A stretch of 64,000 nucleotides of DNA from Bombella favorum (GCF_014048475.1 NZ_NWUS01000003.1:62001-126000); one strand, 5' to 3'; counted from the first letter of the stretch, positions 1 through 9,109 are shown. The notes: a model not told the origin generated them from the sequence alone. A program made the numbers and translations.

Positions 1-1
1 C

Positions 2-1651
2 GGTGTCATGGGCTTCTTCATCCGCTTTCAGCAAGGGTTTGAAAAACGGTTCAACAGCTTCCGGGATAGCTACTACGCCCTGCTGGTCCGCTGTGTAGAA
101 CAGCGCAAAATATTTGTCGGCGTCTTCCTTGGCCTCTCGATCCTTTCACTAGGGTTATACTTCACGGCTGGGCGGGACTTCTTCCCAGAGACGAAGTCTA
201 ATGCGCTCCAGATGCATATGCGTGCTCCGCTAGGTACCCGTATTGAGGTTGCCGGACGCATTGCCGCTCTGGTCTCCGACCGCATCGAGCATGATCTACC
301 CGGGCAGGTCGAAGAGATCGTCAGCAACTGTGGCCTGCCAGAAGGGGCGCATAACCAGGCCTTCATCCCCACTCCGACCATCGGAACACAGGATTGCGAC
401 CTGACAATAGCCCTGAAGGATGAAGCCTCCCCTGTTTGGGATTATCGTGCCCTACTGCGGAAGGACCTATCCGCCCGCTTCCCCGGCACGGTCTTCACCT
501 TCCAACCGGCGGACCTGACAGCCAAAATCCTCAACTTCGGCTCTCCCGCACCGATCGACATTCAGATCAACGGGCCAGATATTGCGGATAATTATGATTA
601 TGCCCGCAAGATCATAACGCGTCTGCGCCATATTCCGGGTGCTGCCGATGTCGTCATCCAGCAAACGATGAAGACACCAACCCTGATGATCCGTGGCAAC
701 CGGACCTTCAGCCAGGCCACCGGCCTGACCGAAGCCGACCTCGCCAACAACCAGCTGATGACGCTTTCTGGCTCCAGCACGGTGGACCCACAGTTCTGGC
801 TCGACCCCAGCAACGATGTCACCTTCCCGCTGAACACCTACGTCTCGCAGGACCAACTAACGCATCTGAGCGACCTGCTGACCATTCCGGTGGATAAGGG
901 CGATGGCAACCCAACCGGGACGGGCGACCAGCTTCTGGGAAGCATCAGCACTGTCGTGCCGACTGGCACGCCGGGTGAGGTCTCTCACTTCAACTCCATG
1001 CCGGAGGTGGACATCTATGTCTCCACCGAAGGGCGAGACCTTGGTGCTGTCCTAACGGACGTCAAGAAGGTCATCAACGACACGAAACCCCTGCTGCCCA
1101 AAACGGCTGCGACGGAGATTCACGGGGCCGCCGTGACCATGTATGGGGCCTACAGCCAGCTTGTTATCGGGCTGATGGTTTCTGTCGTGCTGATCTATCT
1201 GCTGATTGTCGTCAACTTCCAATCCTGGATGGATCCATTCATCATCATCACGGCTCTGCCGGGTGCGCTGGCAGGGATCGCCTGGGCCTTGTTCCTAACC
1301 GGAACACGCCTGTCCGTCCCGGCCCTAACGGGTGCCATCATGTGCATGGGGACCGCCACAGCGAACTCCATTCTTGTGGTGTCCTTCGCCAGAGAGCGGA
1401 TCGAAATGCATGGCGATGCCCTCCGGGCGGCAACAGAAGCCGGACGGGAACGTATCCGCCCCGTGCTGATGACCGCCCTTGCCATGGTGGTGGGGATGAT
1501 CCCCATGGCTACCTCCAACTCCACCAATGCCCCACTGGGCCGGGCCGTGATTGGCGGGCTGATTGTCGCCACGCTTTCCACACTGCTCTTTGTTCCCTGT
1601 GTCTATGCAATCCTTCACAACCGTAATGCGCGTCATAAGGAGACCGTCTGA
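2..1651 (+). CDS. RND efflux permease, C-terminal part (5' end outside window)
   Basis: This is the C-terminal half of an inner-membrane RND (AcrB-superfamily) proton-driven efflux permease. About 549 codons are visible against roughly 1,050 for the family, and the frame is open to the window edge, so the true start lies upstream. A transmembrane helix (about residues 37-55) is followed by a large periplasmic porter/docking region, then a hydrophobic block with typical RND signatures (QSWMDPFIIITALPGALAG and GTATANSILVV near nt 1215-1385). The stop TGA overlaps the ATG of the adaptor gene by one base, which indicates translational coupling. With the adaptor and outer-membrane factor it forms a complete tripartite pump. 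The substrate cannot be told from sequence. Confidence 0.93.
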   Translation, partial: GVMGFFIRFQQGFEKRFNSFRDSYYALLVRCVEQRKIFVGVFLGLSILSLGLYFTAGRDFFPETKSNALQMHMRAPLGTRIEVAGRIAALVSDRIEHDLPGQVEEIVSNCGLPEGAHNQAFIPTPTIGTQDCDLTIALKDEASPVWDYRALLRKDLSARFPGTVFTFQPADLTAKILNFGSPAPIDIQINGPDIADNYDYARKIITRLRHIPGAADVVIQQTMKTPTLMIRGNRTFSQATGLTEADLANNQLMTLSGSSTVDPQFWLDPSNDVTFPLNTYVSQDQLTHLSDLLTIPVDKGDGNPTGTGDQLLGSISTVVPTGTPGEVSHFNSMPEVDIYVSTEGRDLGAVLTDVKKVINDTKPLLPKTAATEIHGAAVTMYGAYSQLVIGLMVSVVLIYLLIVVNFQSWMDPFIIITALPGALAGIAWALFLTGTRLSVPALTGAIMCMGTATANSILVVSFARERIEMHGDALRAATEAGRERIRPVLMTALAMVVGMIPMATSNSTNAPLGRAVIGGLIVATLSTLLFVPCVYAILHNRNARHKETV

Positions 1652-2850
1652 TGGCCAGCATGTCCCGTAAACATAAATTACTGCTTGGCCTGATCGCCCT
1701 AGTGCTTGGCCTGTACGTCGTCGTGCTTCTGCTTGGCCGCATCACCCATAATGCCCATCTGCATGATGTCGCCGAGGAAAGTGCCGTGCCTAACGTGGCC
1801 GTCATCCTTCCCCACAAGGCAGACAGCAAAGTGAGCCTCACCCTCCCAGGCACAATTGACGCCTGGTATCAAGCCCCGATCTATGCGCAGGTCTCCGGCT
1901 ATGTGAAAATGTGGTACAAAGATTACGGTGCCGTCGTCCATCAAGGTGACGTGCTGGCCGAGATCAACGCCCCAGCACTGGATGCCCAATACGCCCAGGC
2001 TCTGGCTGATCTAGACGCCCAGAAGGCCAAGTATAATCTGGCCTCCGTAACAGCCAACCGTTGGCGGGCAATGGGCCACTCCCAAGCTGTGTCTGGTCAG
2101 TCTGTCTCCGTTGCCACGGCAGATGAACAGGCCGCCTATGCCAAGATGGAGGCAGCCCAGCGCAATGTGGACCACTTCGCCGCACTGGAGAAGTTCAAGC
2201 AGATCGTGGCTCCGTTCGATGGCGTCGTGACGGCCCGTTCCATCAATGTGGGTGACTACGTCAACAGCGGGGGCGGGCAGCTCAACGCTGCTGGTGGGGC
2301 CTCCGAACTCTTTACCGTTGCCGATACACACCGCCTGCGTCTCTTCATCTCCGTACCGGAAATCTTCTCCTATATACTAACAGACGGGCTGACGGCGGAG
2401 ATCCACGTGCCGCAGTATCCCGACCGCACCTTTACGGCCAAGTTCCTGACGGCCTCCCTCGGCTATGACCCCAACACCAGAACGGCCGTCTCTGAATTTA
2501 CGCTGGACAATGCCGACCACGCCCTCTGGCCGGGGACCTTCGCCTCCGTCTCGCTGAAGGCCAACAACAATGCCGCCCATCTGCTGAAGATTCCCACGGG
2601 GTCCCTCGTCTTCCAGGAGAAAGGAATGCAGGTTGCCACCGTGGATCAGAAAAACACCGTTCATTTCAAGAACATCCGTGTCGGCAAGATGGCGGATAGC
2701 TCCACCGAGGTTCAAGCCGGCATTACGGCGGATGACCGCATCATCAACAACCCGCCTGCCGACCTGCTGGAGGGCGACCCCGTCCATATCGTGACACCTG
2801 CCCGGGGCTACAATCAGAGTGGCTGGGAAGAATCCGGAGATGATGACTAA
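1651..2850 (+). CDS. HlyD-family periplasmic adaptor of the RND pump
   Basis: This 399-residue membrane fusion protein bridges the RND permease and the outer-membrane channel. An uncleaved N-terminal membrane anchor (about residues 9-28) precedes a lipoyl-like half motif (QVSGYVKMWYKDYGAVVHQG), a short alpha-helical hairpin rich in Ala/Gln, the second lipoyl half (IVAPFDGVVTARSINVGDYV) and a beta-barrel domain. These are the usual elements in the usual order. It starts on the ATG that shares its A with the permease stop, and its TAA overlaps the next gene's ATG. It therefore belongs to a strictly co-translated three-gene operon. Confidence 0.94.
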   Translation: MASMSRKHKLLLGLIALVLGLYVVVLLLGRITHNAHLHDVAEESAVPNVAVILPHKADSKVSLTLPGTIDAWYQAPIYAQVSGYVKMWYKDYGAVVHQGDVLAEINAPALDAQYAQALADLDAQKAKYNLASVTANRWRAMGHSQAVSGQSVSVATADEQAAYAKMEAAQRNVDHFAALEKFKQIVAPFDGVVTARSINVGDYVNSGGGQLNAAGGASELFTVADTHRLRLFISVPEIFSYILTDGLTAEIHVPQYPDRTFTAKFLTASLGYDPNTRTAVSEFTLDNADHALWPGTFASVSLKANNNAAHLLKIPTGSLVFQEKGMQVATVDQKNTVHFKNIRVGKMADSSTEVQAGITADDRIINNPPADLLEGDPVHIVTPARGYNQSGWEESGDDD

Positions 2851-4517
2851 TGACCACCATGATCTCTGAACATGTCTCCTCCATAAAGAAGGCTCGCCAC
2901 AAACTGAGCCGTCTGTCCCGTCGGGCTGCCTTAGGTGGCGGCCTGCTGGCCCTGACGAGCCTTGGTGCCTGCGACCTTGCCCCACGCTACGAACCGCCGC
3001 ATTTTGTCGTACCGGATAGCTGGGAAGGGCAGGCTCCCTTCGCCGTTGCCAAACCGGCTGATACAGCCCTACCCAGCGACTGGTGGACCCTCTTCCGTGA
3101 CCCACTACTGAACGAGCTGGAAGATAGAGCCATTGCGGAGAATGGCGACCTTCAGGCAGCGGCGGAACGGTTCCTTCAGGCCCGGTCTCTCGTCGCCAAA
3201 GCACGGGCAGACCTGCTCCCCCATCTCAGCCTTGATGCAGGCGGGTCGGATAACAAACAGTCGGCAGATAGGCTTTTCCGTAACGGGGCCACCCTAACCC
3301 AGACGCAGGAAGAATATGCCGGTCTAGCCTCGTGGGAGCCGGACATCTGGTCCTCCATCCGCAACCGTGTCCGCATGAACCGGCAGGCTGCCCAGCAGGA
3401 GGCCGCCCGCTTTGCCATGGCAAGGCTGAGCCTGGAGGCCGAACTGGCGACCGACTATATCCAGCTGCGTGGCTATGATGCACAAATCGCCATCTACCAG
3501 CAGTCCATCGCCTATTATAACCGAGCACTGGATGTCACCCGCACCCAGCTGAAATACAAGGCCGCCCCACGGCTGGACCTCGCCCGTGCGGAGGCCCAGC
3601 TCTACACCACGCAGGCGGCCCTGTACGACATTCAAGCTGCCCGTGAGGTTACAGAACACGCCATTGCCGTTCTAACCAACAGTGCGCCCTCCAGCTTCCA
3701 TATCGACCCGGTCAAAGCACTGGACTTCCACCAGCCTGCCATCCCTACGGGTGTACCCTCCGGCCTGCTCCAGCGGCGGCCTGACATTGCCAGTGCAGAG
3801 CGTGAAATGGCACAGGCAAACCGGGCCATCGGCATTGCCCGTGCCGCCTTCTACCCGCATTTCTCCCTCAATGCGGATGCCGGGTTCGAGGCCAATGGCT
3901 TCAAGCTGGCTAATCTGGCCAACTCGCTCTGGACCTACGGTGCCCGCATGAACATCCCGCTCTTTGATGGCGGCGTGCATCGGGCAGAGCTCCAGCGGTC
4001 ATGGTCAGCTTACCGGGAAACACGGGACCAGTACCGCACGACCGTTCTCTCCGCCTTCCGGGAAGTGGAGGATGGTCTCTCCCGCACCAACCGCCTGAAT
4101 CTGGAAAACCAAGCTCTGGAAAAGGCCGTCAATGCTAATCTGGAAACACAGAACATGACCATGACGCTCTATCAGGGCGGCGTGGGCACCTATCTGGATG
4201 CCATTTTCAGCCAGGAAAACACCCTCCACAGCCGCATCACGCAGGTGGAAGTAGCCACGAGGCTGTATCAGGCTGACGTCTCGCTAATTCGCAGCCTTGG
4301 CGGCGGGTGGGACTCTAAGAACCTTCCCACAATGGCCGAGACGCTATCGGTCGGTGCCTTCCAATATGAGGGGCTGCACCACCCCAAGCAGGTTGGCGAC
4401 GTCAATGCCTCCGAACATCCTGAAGCGCATGAGGACCTAACCCATGATGCCCCGGATGCCGTAGGCCGTGGCACTAATGCCCACCTCAAGCCGCTACCTA
4501 TCGGGGCGATGCCCTGA
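2850..4517 (+). CDS. NodT-family outer-membrane efflux lipoprotein
   Basis: This is the outer-membrane factor (TolC/OprM/NodT class) of the RND pump, 555 residues. A lipobox (LGAC, Cys41) follows a positively charged leader containing SRRAAL, so the N-terminus is probably processed as a lipoprotein; the twin arginine may be incidental. The family signature PRYEPPHFVVPDSW follows, then two repeated OEP domains rich in Ala/Gln heptads (for example RRPDIASAEREMAQANRAIG). Most relatives end soon after the SLGGGW motif. This one continues for about 65 residues with a His/Glu/Pro-rich, low-complexity tail of unknown role. Translation is coupled to the adaptor gene by a TAATG overlap. Confidence 0.92.
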   Translation: MTTMISEHVSSIKKARHKLSRLSRRAALGGGLLALTSLGACDLAPRYEPPHFVVPDSWEGQAPFAVAKPADTALPSDWWTLFRDPLLNELEDRAIAENGDLQAAAERFLQARSLVAKARADLLPHLSLDAGGSDNKQSADRLFRNGATLTQTQEEYAGLASWEPDIWSSIRNRVRMNRQAAQQEAARFAMARLSLEAELATDYIQLRGYDAQIAIYQQSIAYYNRALDVTRTQLKYKAAPRLDLARAEAQLYTTQAALYDIQAAREVTEHAIAVLTNSAPSSFHIDPVKALDFHQPAIPTGVPSGLLQRRPDIASAEREMAQANRAIGIARAAFYPHFSLNADAGFEANGFKLANLANSLWTYGARMNIPLFDGGVHRAELQRSWSAYRETRDQYRTTVLSAFREVEDGLSRTNRLNLENQALEKAVNANLETQNMTMTLYQGGVGTYLDAIFSQENTLHSRITQVEVATRLYQADVSLIRSLGGGWDSKNLPTMAETLSVGAFQYEGLHHPKQVGDVNASEHPEAHEDLTHDAPDAVGRGTNAHLKPLPIGAMP

Positions 4518-4529
4518 AGCAGAAAACAG

Positions 4530-4563
4530 CTCCACCTGCCACATCCGGCGGGTGGAGTCTTCT
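4530..4563 (+). terminator. Hairpin after the efflux operon
   Basis: A strong inverted repeat pairs 4530-4540 with 4547-4557 (CTCCACC/GGTGGAG plus GCC/GGC, one T-G wobble, 6-base loop) and is followed by the weak T-rich TCTTCT. It begins 13 bases after the NodT stop. It is probably a terminator, though the short T tract leaves doubt. Confidence 0.55.
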
Positions 4564-4653
4564 GGTGCGACCATCCACTTTTCTTCCCGTCATTGGTGAC
4601 ATCTGATACAGCCTGAGGGCAAAGTTCCATCACCTGTTAGGAAGATCATCCCA

Positions 4654-5748
4654 ATGGCACATTCCCCCCGCAAGGGCAGCCCAGCCCGCTGGGCTGCGGT
4701 CGTGCTGCCGCCACTTTGTCTGGGTGGCCTGATGGCCTGGACGGCTGGCGTTTTCAGTCCGGCCGCCATATCTCCTTCCCACTTCATGCAGCGTTTCCAG
4801 AAAGCCGGCGCACTGGACAGAGGCTTCCGCCGTGCCCACGCCAAAGGCATGTGTGCCACAGGCTGGTTCGACCCCACACCGGAGGGCCGTGCCCTGTCCC
4901 GCTCCGGTATATTCAAGGGGGAGCACCTACCTGTCATGGGGCGTTTTTCGCTAGCCCCGCCGCTGCCCTACCTGCCAGACAACCCGGCTGCAGCCCGCAG
5001 CCTAGCCATGCAAATACGCTCCTCAACTGGGGATGATTGGCGGATGGCCCTTGTGGATGCGCCTCTCCAAGTCATGCGGGATATTGCTGATGCCTTCGCT
5101 TTCTTCAAGACGGCACGGTTGGACCCTGCAACCAACAAGCCGGACCCGGCCGCCATCCGGGCCTATGCAGCCCAACGCCCCTGGCTAAAAACAGCCTTTG
5201 AGCAGGCTAAATCTCACAAGCAGGCGTCCGACCTGACCAACGACACCTACAACAGCCTCGACAGCTTCATTCTAACGGACGAAGCGGGAAAAAAGACGCC
5301 TGTCCGCTGGGCGGCCGTAGCACAAGAACCTTTCAGCCCAGCTGAAGGCAGCAGTGCCAATGATAAGAACTATCTCTTTAAACGGCTTGTGCAGACGTTA
5401 GACCAACGGCCTCTCCGCTGGGATATCGTCGCCACGATTGCCCGTGAGGGAGACCCCATTAACGACCCCAGCCAACCTTGGGACGAAGCCGACCAAAAAG
5501 TGACAGTCGGCACGGTGACGTTCACGAAAGCTTACAGCGAGGATGAAAGCCCCTGTGGCCCCATGGTGTTTGACCCCACCATCCTGCCGGATGGAATCAG
5601 CACCTCTGACGACCCGCTGCTGGCCCTGCGCTCGTCAGTCTACATGAAGTCCTATGCAACCCGATCTGCCGAGCACAAGACGCCCAGCATGGTTACACCG
5701 GGCGACATCACCCATCCCACCCTCACCCCGGACGGAAAAGGCCAGTAA
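4654..5748 (+). CDS. Catalase-related (SrpA-like) haem peroxidase, membrane-anchored or exported
   Basis: A 364-residue member of the small catalase-family peroxidases, about two thirds the length of classical catalase. The probable distal haem histidine is His62 in RRAHAKGMCATG, and the proximal tyrosine region is RSSVYMKSYATR (Tyr330), which has the R-x3-Y-x2-S spacing of the family. A hydrophobic N-terminal segment (about 13-33) suggests export or anchoring to the periplasmic side. An AGGAAG Shine-Dalgarno lies about 9 bases before the ATG. The cytochrome b561 gene follows after 3 bases; this pairing is common and suggests quinol-derived electrons feed peroxide reduction in the periplasm, which is inference. 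Confidence 0.88.
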   Translation: MAHSPRKGSPARWAAVVLPPLCLGGLMAWTAGVFSPAAISPSHFMQRFQKAGALDRGFRRAHAKGMCATGWFDPTPEGRALSRSGIFKGEHLPVMGRFSLAPPLPYLPDNPAAARSLAMQIRSSTGDDWRMALVDAPLQVMRDIADAFAFFKTARLDPATNKPDPAAIRAYAAQRPWLKTAFEQAKSHKQASDLTNDTYNSLDSFILTDEAGKKTPVRWAAVAQEPFSPAEGSSANDKNYLFKRLVQTLDQRPLRWDIVATIAREGDPINDPSQPWDEADQKVTVGTVTFTKAYSEDESPCGPMVFDPTILPDGISTSDDPLLALRSSVYMKSYATRSAEHKTPSMVTPGDITHPTLTPDGKGQ

Positions 5749-5751
5749 TCC

Positions 5752-6300
5752 ATGTCATTTCCACAGAATACGGGCCATGCTGCTCCCTTCCCCCGCCTCT
5801 CTATCCTGCTGCACTGGGTGATGGCGGCTCTCATCATTGTTATGCTCTTTGTCGGGCTGTTCATGGCGCATAACTCCACCGTTCACTACGCCAGTCTCTT
5901 CACGCTGCACCGCACGGTAGGTTTCCTGCTCCTACTGCTAGTGATTGTCCGGCTCATCAACCGGTTTACCAACCACACGCCACCACTACCCAATGATCTG
6001 CCCGCCCCCATGAAGCTGGCGGCGCATCTGTCCCATATCCTGCTTTATGGCTTCATGCTCGCCCTGCCGCTGGTCGGCTGGGCTATGCTCTCGGCGGGCG
6101 GATACCCGATCACCCTGTGGGGTGGCTGCCACATCCCGTCCCTCATGGGCTTCCATCCCCATCTCTGGGGTGAACTACGCTGCCTACACAGCCTGCTGGC
6201 CTATGGGCTGATCCTGCTTATCCTCGCCCATATCGGGGCTGCCCTACTGCATGGCATCATCCGGCGAGATGGTATCATGGGCTCCATGCTGGGGCGGTAA
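5752..6300 (+). CDS. Cytochrome b561-family membrane protein
   Basis: A 182-residue, four-helix di-haem cytochrome b561. Candidate haem ligands sit in LLHW (His21), TLHRTVG (His53) and the paired histidines in the last two helices (around LRCLHSLL and LILAHIGAALLHG). The closing IIRRDGIMGSML motif is characteristic of the bacterial b561 family. It starts 3 bases after the peroxidase stop and is followed by a strong terminator, so the two genes form a bicistronic unit. It is probably the electron donor from the quinol pool to the neighbouring peroxidase. Confidence 0.9.
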   Translation: MSFPQNTGHAAPFPRLSILLHWVMAALIIVMLFVGLFMAHNSTVHYASLFTLHRTVGFLLLLLVIVRLINRFTNHTPPLPNDLPAPMKLAAHLSHILLYGFMLALPLVGWAMLSAGGYPITLWGGCHIPSLMGFHPHLWGELRCLHSLLAYGLILLILAHIGAALLHGIIRRDGIMGSMLGR

Positions 6301-6314
6301 GACCTCCAGACACG

Positions 6315-6349
6315 AAAAAAGGCGGCCCCCATGGTGGAGCCGCCTTTTT
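6315..6349. terminator. Bidirectional rho-independent terminator
   Basis: An A-run, GGCGGC (6321-6326), a loop, GCCGCC (6339-6344) and a T-run. It sits between the convergent cytochrome b561 and aldehyde dehydrogenase genes and can serve both strands. Confidence 0.85.
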
Positions 6350-6379
6350 CATGACCAGAGATATGGACCAGCCCAGTTC

Positions 6380-7771
6380 TTAGAACGGAGCATCAATATC
6401 CACGACGTTGATGAGCTTGTGGTTCACAAACTCCTTGATGCCTAGGGCCATTAGTTCCCTGCCAAAGCCAGAACGGGCGATACCACCGAAGGGCAGTTCA
6501 GCCTTGGTACCCGTCGGATGGTTGATGAACACCATGCCAGTACGGAGCCTGGAGGCTACACGAAGCGCATGAGCCTCATCCTTGGAGAAGATGGAACCAC
6601 CCAGCCCGTAAGGGGAATCATTGGCGATGCGGACGGCATCATCCTCATCCTTCGCGCGGTAAAGCTGCGTGACAGGACCAAAGAACTCCCAGTGACGGGC
6701 CTCGTTGTTCTCATCAAGTCCGGTCAGGATGACGGGCTGGAAGAAAGCCCCCTGATTAGGCACAGGTACAGGGATCGTCTCGGCCTTCGCACCCTGCTTG
6801 ACGGCCTTCTGGACCAACTCCCGCAGATCATCCGCAGCCTTCTGAGAGGACAGAGGAGCAAAGGTAGTGTTCGGGTCCATCGGATCACCGGCCTTCAGCG
6901 CGGCGATGCCCTTCTTGTACAGTTCCACGAAACGATCATAGAGGCTGTCCACCACGATGATGCGTTTTGCAGACACACAGACCTGACCAGCGTTCCAGTG
7001 ACGGCCAAACACAGCCCATTTGACGGTCTTCTCGAGGTCGGCATCATCCAGAACAATGAAGGCATCGCTGCCCCCCAGCTCCATCGTTGCCTTTTTGAGG
7101 GCCTTACCAGCCGTACCAGCCACGATGGACCCGGCTCGCTCGGAGCCTGTCAGCGCAACGCCGCAGGTGCGGGGGTCTTCCAGTACCATGTCCGTGAATT
7201 TGTGCGGCATGTAAATGTTCTGGAACAGGCCCTTCGGTGCACCGGCTTCCTCAACCAATTCTTGGCAGGCCGCTGCACACTGGGGCAGGTTACCTGCGTG
7301 TTTCAGAAGAACGGCATTACCGGCAGAAAGCTGCGGGGCAACGATGCGCAGCACCTGATAGTAAGGGAAGTTCCAAGGTTCAATGGCAAGCACGATGCCC
7401 TGCGGCTCGTACACCATGGTCGCACGGCCCACCTTCGGGTCGGAGACCTTAAGCTCTTCCGGCTTCAATAGTTCGGCAAGATTCTCTGCGTAATATTCGC
7501 AGATCTCCGCAGAGAGAATCACCTCTGCCTTACCTTCGGTCAGTACCTTGCCCATCTCCAGTGCAGCTAGACGGGCCAGCTTATCAGCATCCCGCCGCAG
7601 CAGAGCACCGATATTCTTCATCAGCTTGGCACGCTCTTCGAAACTGGTTGCCCGCCATGCCTCGTAGGCCTTATGGCCTTTATCCAGAGCGGCCTTTACG
7701 TCCTGCTCGGTTGCCTCTGGGAATTCTTTAAGAAGTTCGTTCGTATAAGGGTTAATAGTGGCGAATGCCAT
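6380..7771 (-). CDS. NAD(P)-dependent aldehyde dehydrogenase (succinate-semialdehyde dehydrogenase-like)
   Basis: A 463-residue aldehyde dehydrogenase that oxidises an aldehyde to the acid. The catalytic nucleophile is Cys265 in NAGQVCVSAKR and the general base is Glu231 in MELGGSDAF. The cofactor-binding WNFPYYQV and the GSERAG loop are also present. Overall it most resembles the GabD/Sad-type succinate-semialdehyde dehydrogenases, but substrate cannot be fixed from sequence. A GAGG Shine-Dalgarno lies 6 bases from the start. It is 139 bases downstream of yqhD on the same strand, so it may act with YqhD and NemR in detoxifying reactive aldehydes. The spacer between them carries two hairpins, so the gene may also have its own control. 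Confidence 0.9.
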   Translation of the reverse strand: MAFATINPYTNELLKEFPEATEQDVKAALDKGHKAYEAWRATSFEERAKLMKNIGALLRRDADKLARLAALEMGKVLTEGKAEVILSAEICEYYAENLAELLKPEELKVSDPKVGRATMVYEPQGIVLAIEPWNFPYYQVLRIVAPQLSAGNAVLLKHAGNLPQCAAACQELVEEAGAPKGLFQNIYMPHKFTDMVLEDPRTCGVALTGSERAGSIVAGTAGKALKKATMELGGSDAFIVLDDADLEKTVKWAVFGRHWNAGQVCVSAKRIIVVDSLYDRFVELYKKGIAALKAGDPMDPNTTFAPLSSQKAADDLRELVQKAVKQGAKAETIPVPVPNQGAFFQPVILTGLDENNEARHWEFFGPVTQLYRAKDEDDAVRIANDSPYGLGGSIFSKDEAHALRVASRLRTGMVFINHPTGTKAELPFGGIARSGFGRELMALGIKEFVNHKLINVVDIDAPF

Positions 7772-7819
7772 GATACACCTCGCTCCTCTCAGGACGCCAG
7801 CGGCGGAGCCTTATGTTAT

Positions 7820-7850
7820 CTACGGGTAATTAAGGAATATTTACCCGTAG
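7820..7850. repeat. Perfect 10-bp inverted repeat upstream of the aldehyde dehydrogenase
   Basis: CTACGGGTAA (7820-7829) and TTACCCGTAG (7841-7850) flank an 11-base AT-rich loop, 49 bases upstream of the aldehyde dehydrogenase start. There is no T-run, so a regulator site or 5'-UTR hairpin fits better than a terminator. The half-motif CTACGGGT recurs upstream of yqhD at about 9090. Confidence 0.5.
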
Positions 7851-7857
7851 TTAGGCA

Positions 7858-7892
7858 GGGGGGAATGAGATGAATACATGAATCATCCCCCC
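7858..7892 (-). terminator. Hairpin after yqhD
   Basis: GGGGGG (7858-7863) plus ATGA pairs with TCAT plus CCCCCC (7883-7892), beginning about 18 bases beyond the yqhD stop. It lacks a clear T-tract, so termination may be partial and allow read-through into the aldehyde dehydrogenase. Confidence 0.4.
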
Positions 7893-7910
7893 TAGGTAGA
7901 TATTGGTACC

Positions 7911-9071
7911 TTACAGACTTCTTTCCAGAACTTTGCGGCTAATTTCTGGTGTAATGTCTGCACCTTCCCCAAGGGCGGTCATGCCATGCTCTTTAAGCTG
8001 AGCAATAATGGGGTCTATGCCGGTCTGATCAATCTCATAGGCGGACAAGCGGACGGGAATATCCAGCCCCTCAAAGAAGGCCTCAACACGGGCGATGGCA
8101 GCATCAATACGCTCATCCTCTGTGCCTTCCGTTAGTCCCAGCACTCGGGTCGCATATTGCAGCAGCTTGGCCCGCTTCTGCTCCCGGCGTTCCTTCAGCA
8201 TAGCCGGGAAGACAATGGCCAATGTCCGGGCATGGTCGATCCCGTATTTCGCTGTCAGTTCGTGACCGATAGCGTGAGTCGCCCAGTCCTGCTTCACCCC
8301 GGCACCGATCAGGCCATTCAGGGCCTGTGTTGCCACCCACATCAGATTAGCCCGCAGGTCATAATCATCGCTCGGGGCCTTGGTAATGCGCGCTGCAATA
8401 TCATGCAGGCTAAGCAGAAGCCCTTCTGCGTAGCGATCCTGCACCATCGCATCCTGCGGCAGTGTCATATACGCTTCCATCACATGTACGAAGGAATCCG
8501 CCACACCATTGGCCACCTGACGAGCTGGAAGGCTGAATGTCCGTGTCGGGTCCAGGACCGAGAAAACCGGGAAAACATGCGGGTTTGAGAAAGCCAACTT
8601 ATCACCTGTCTCCTTACGGGAGATCACGGCAATATTGTTCATCTCCGACCCAGTAGCTGGCAGCGTCACGACCGTGCCGAGCGGCAGGGCCTCTTTCACC
8701 GTTTCACCCTGCTTCAACAGAATTTCCCACGGTTCGCCCTGATAAGGCACAGCAGCAGCGACGAATTTTGTACCGTCCATGACGGAGCCACCACCCACGG
8801 CCAGCAGGAAATCCACCTTCTCCTTACGGGCAACATCAACGGCCTTCATAAGGGTTTCGTAAGTCGGGTTGGCTTCAATACCGCCAAACTCGCAGAAGCT
8901 ACGGTTCCCAAGGGCTTTGCGCACCTCGGCAAGCGTACCACTCTTCTCCGCACTGGAACCACCATAGAGGATGAGAACCCGTGCTTGCTTACCCAGCTGT
9001 TCATCCAGCTTGGCAATCATGCCTTTGCCAAAAAGAATCTTTGTCGGGTTATAGAATTCAAAATTATCCAT
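7911..9071 (-). CDS. yqhD: YqhD-type NADPH-dependent aldehyde reductase (iron-containing alcohol dehydrogenase family)
   Basis: A 386-residue group III metal-dependent alcohol dehydrogenase that reduces toxic aldehydes (methylglyoxal, glyoxal, short-chain aldehydes) using NADPH. It keeps the YqhD hallmarks: PTKILFGKGMI at the N-terminus, the nucleotide-binding AVGGGSVMDGTKF, PATGSEMN, and the metal-binding Asp/His set in NGVADSFVHVMEAY and DWATHAIGHELTAKYGIDHA. The length and EHGMTALGEGADIT tail also match E. coli YqhD. Its 5' side contains two copies of the NemR-like operator, and nemR lies directly upstream on the same strand. This implies induction by reactive electrophiles. Confidence 0.95.
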   Translation of the reverse strand: MDNFEFYNPTKILFGKGMIAKLDEQLGKQARVLILYGGSSAEKSGTLAEVRKALGNRSFCEFGGIEANPTYETLMKAVDVARKEKVDFLLAVGGGSVMDGTKFVAAAVPYQGEPWEILLKQGETVKEALPLGTVVTLPATGSEMNNIAVISRKETGDKLAFSNPHVFPVFSVLDPTRTFSLPARQVANGVADSFVHVMEAYMTLPQDAMVQDRYAEGLLLSLHDIAARITKAPSDDYDLRANLMWVATQALNGLIGAGVKQDWATHAIGHELTAKYGIDHARTLAIVFPAMLKERREQKRAKLLQYATRVLGLTEGTEDERIDAAIARVEAFFEGLDIPVRLSAYEIDQTGIDPIIAQLKEHGMTALGEGADITPEISRKVLERSL

Positions 9072-9109
9072 AACATCCTCTCTTTCACTCTACGGGTCGC
9101 ACCATGTAA

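Noticed and set aside
2377-3204. 275-codon minus-strand frame across the adaptor and NodT genes
   Set aside because: It runs antisense to two overlapping real genes and has no recognisable domain.
6518-7471. 317-codon plus-strand frame inside the aldehyde dehydrogenase
   Set aside because: Antisense shadow of a well-supported gene, with no family resemblance.
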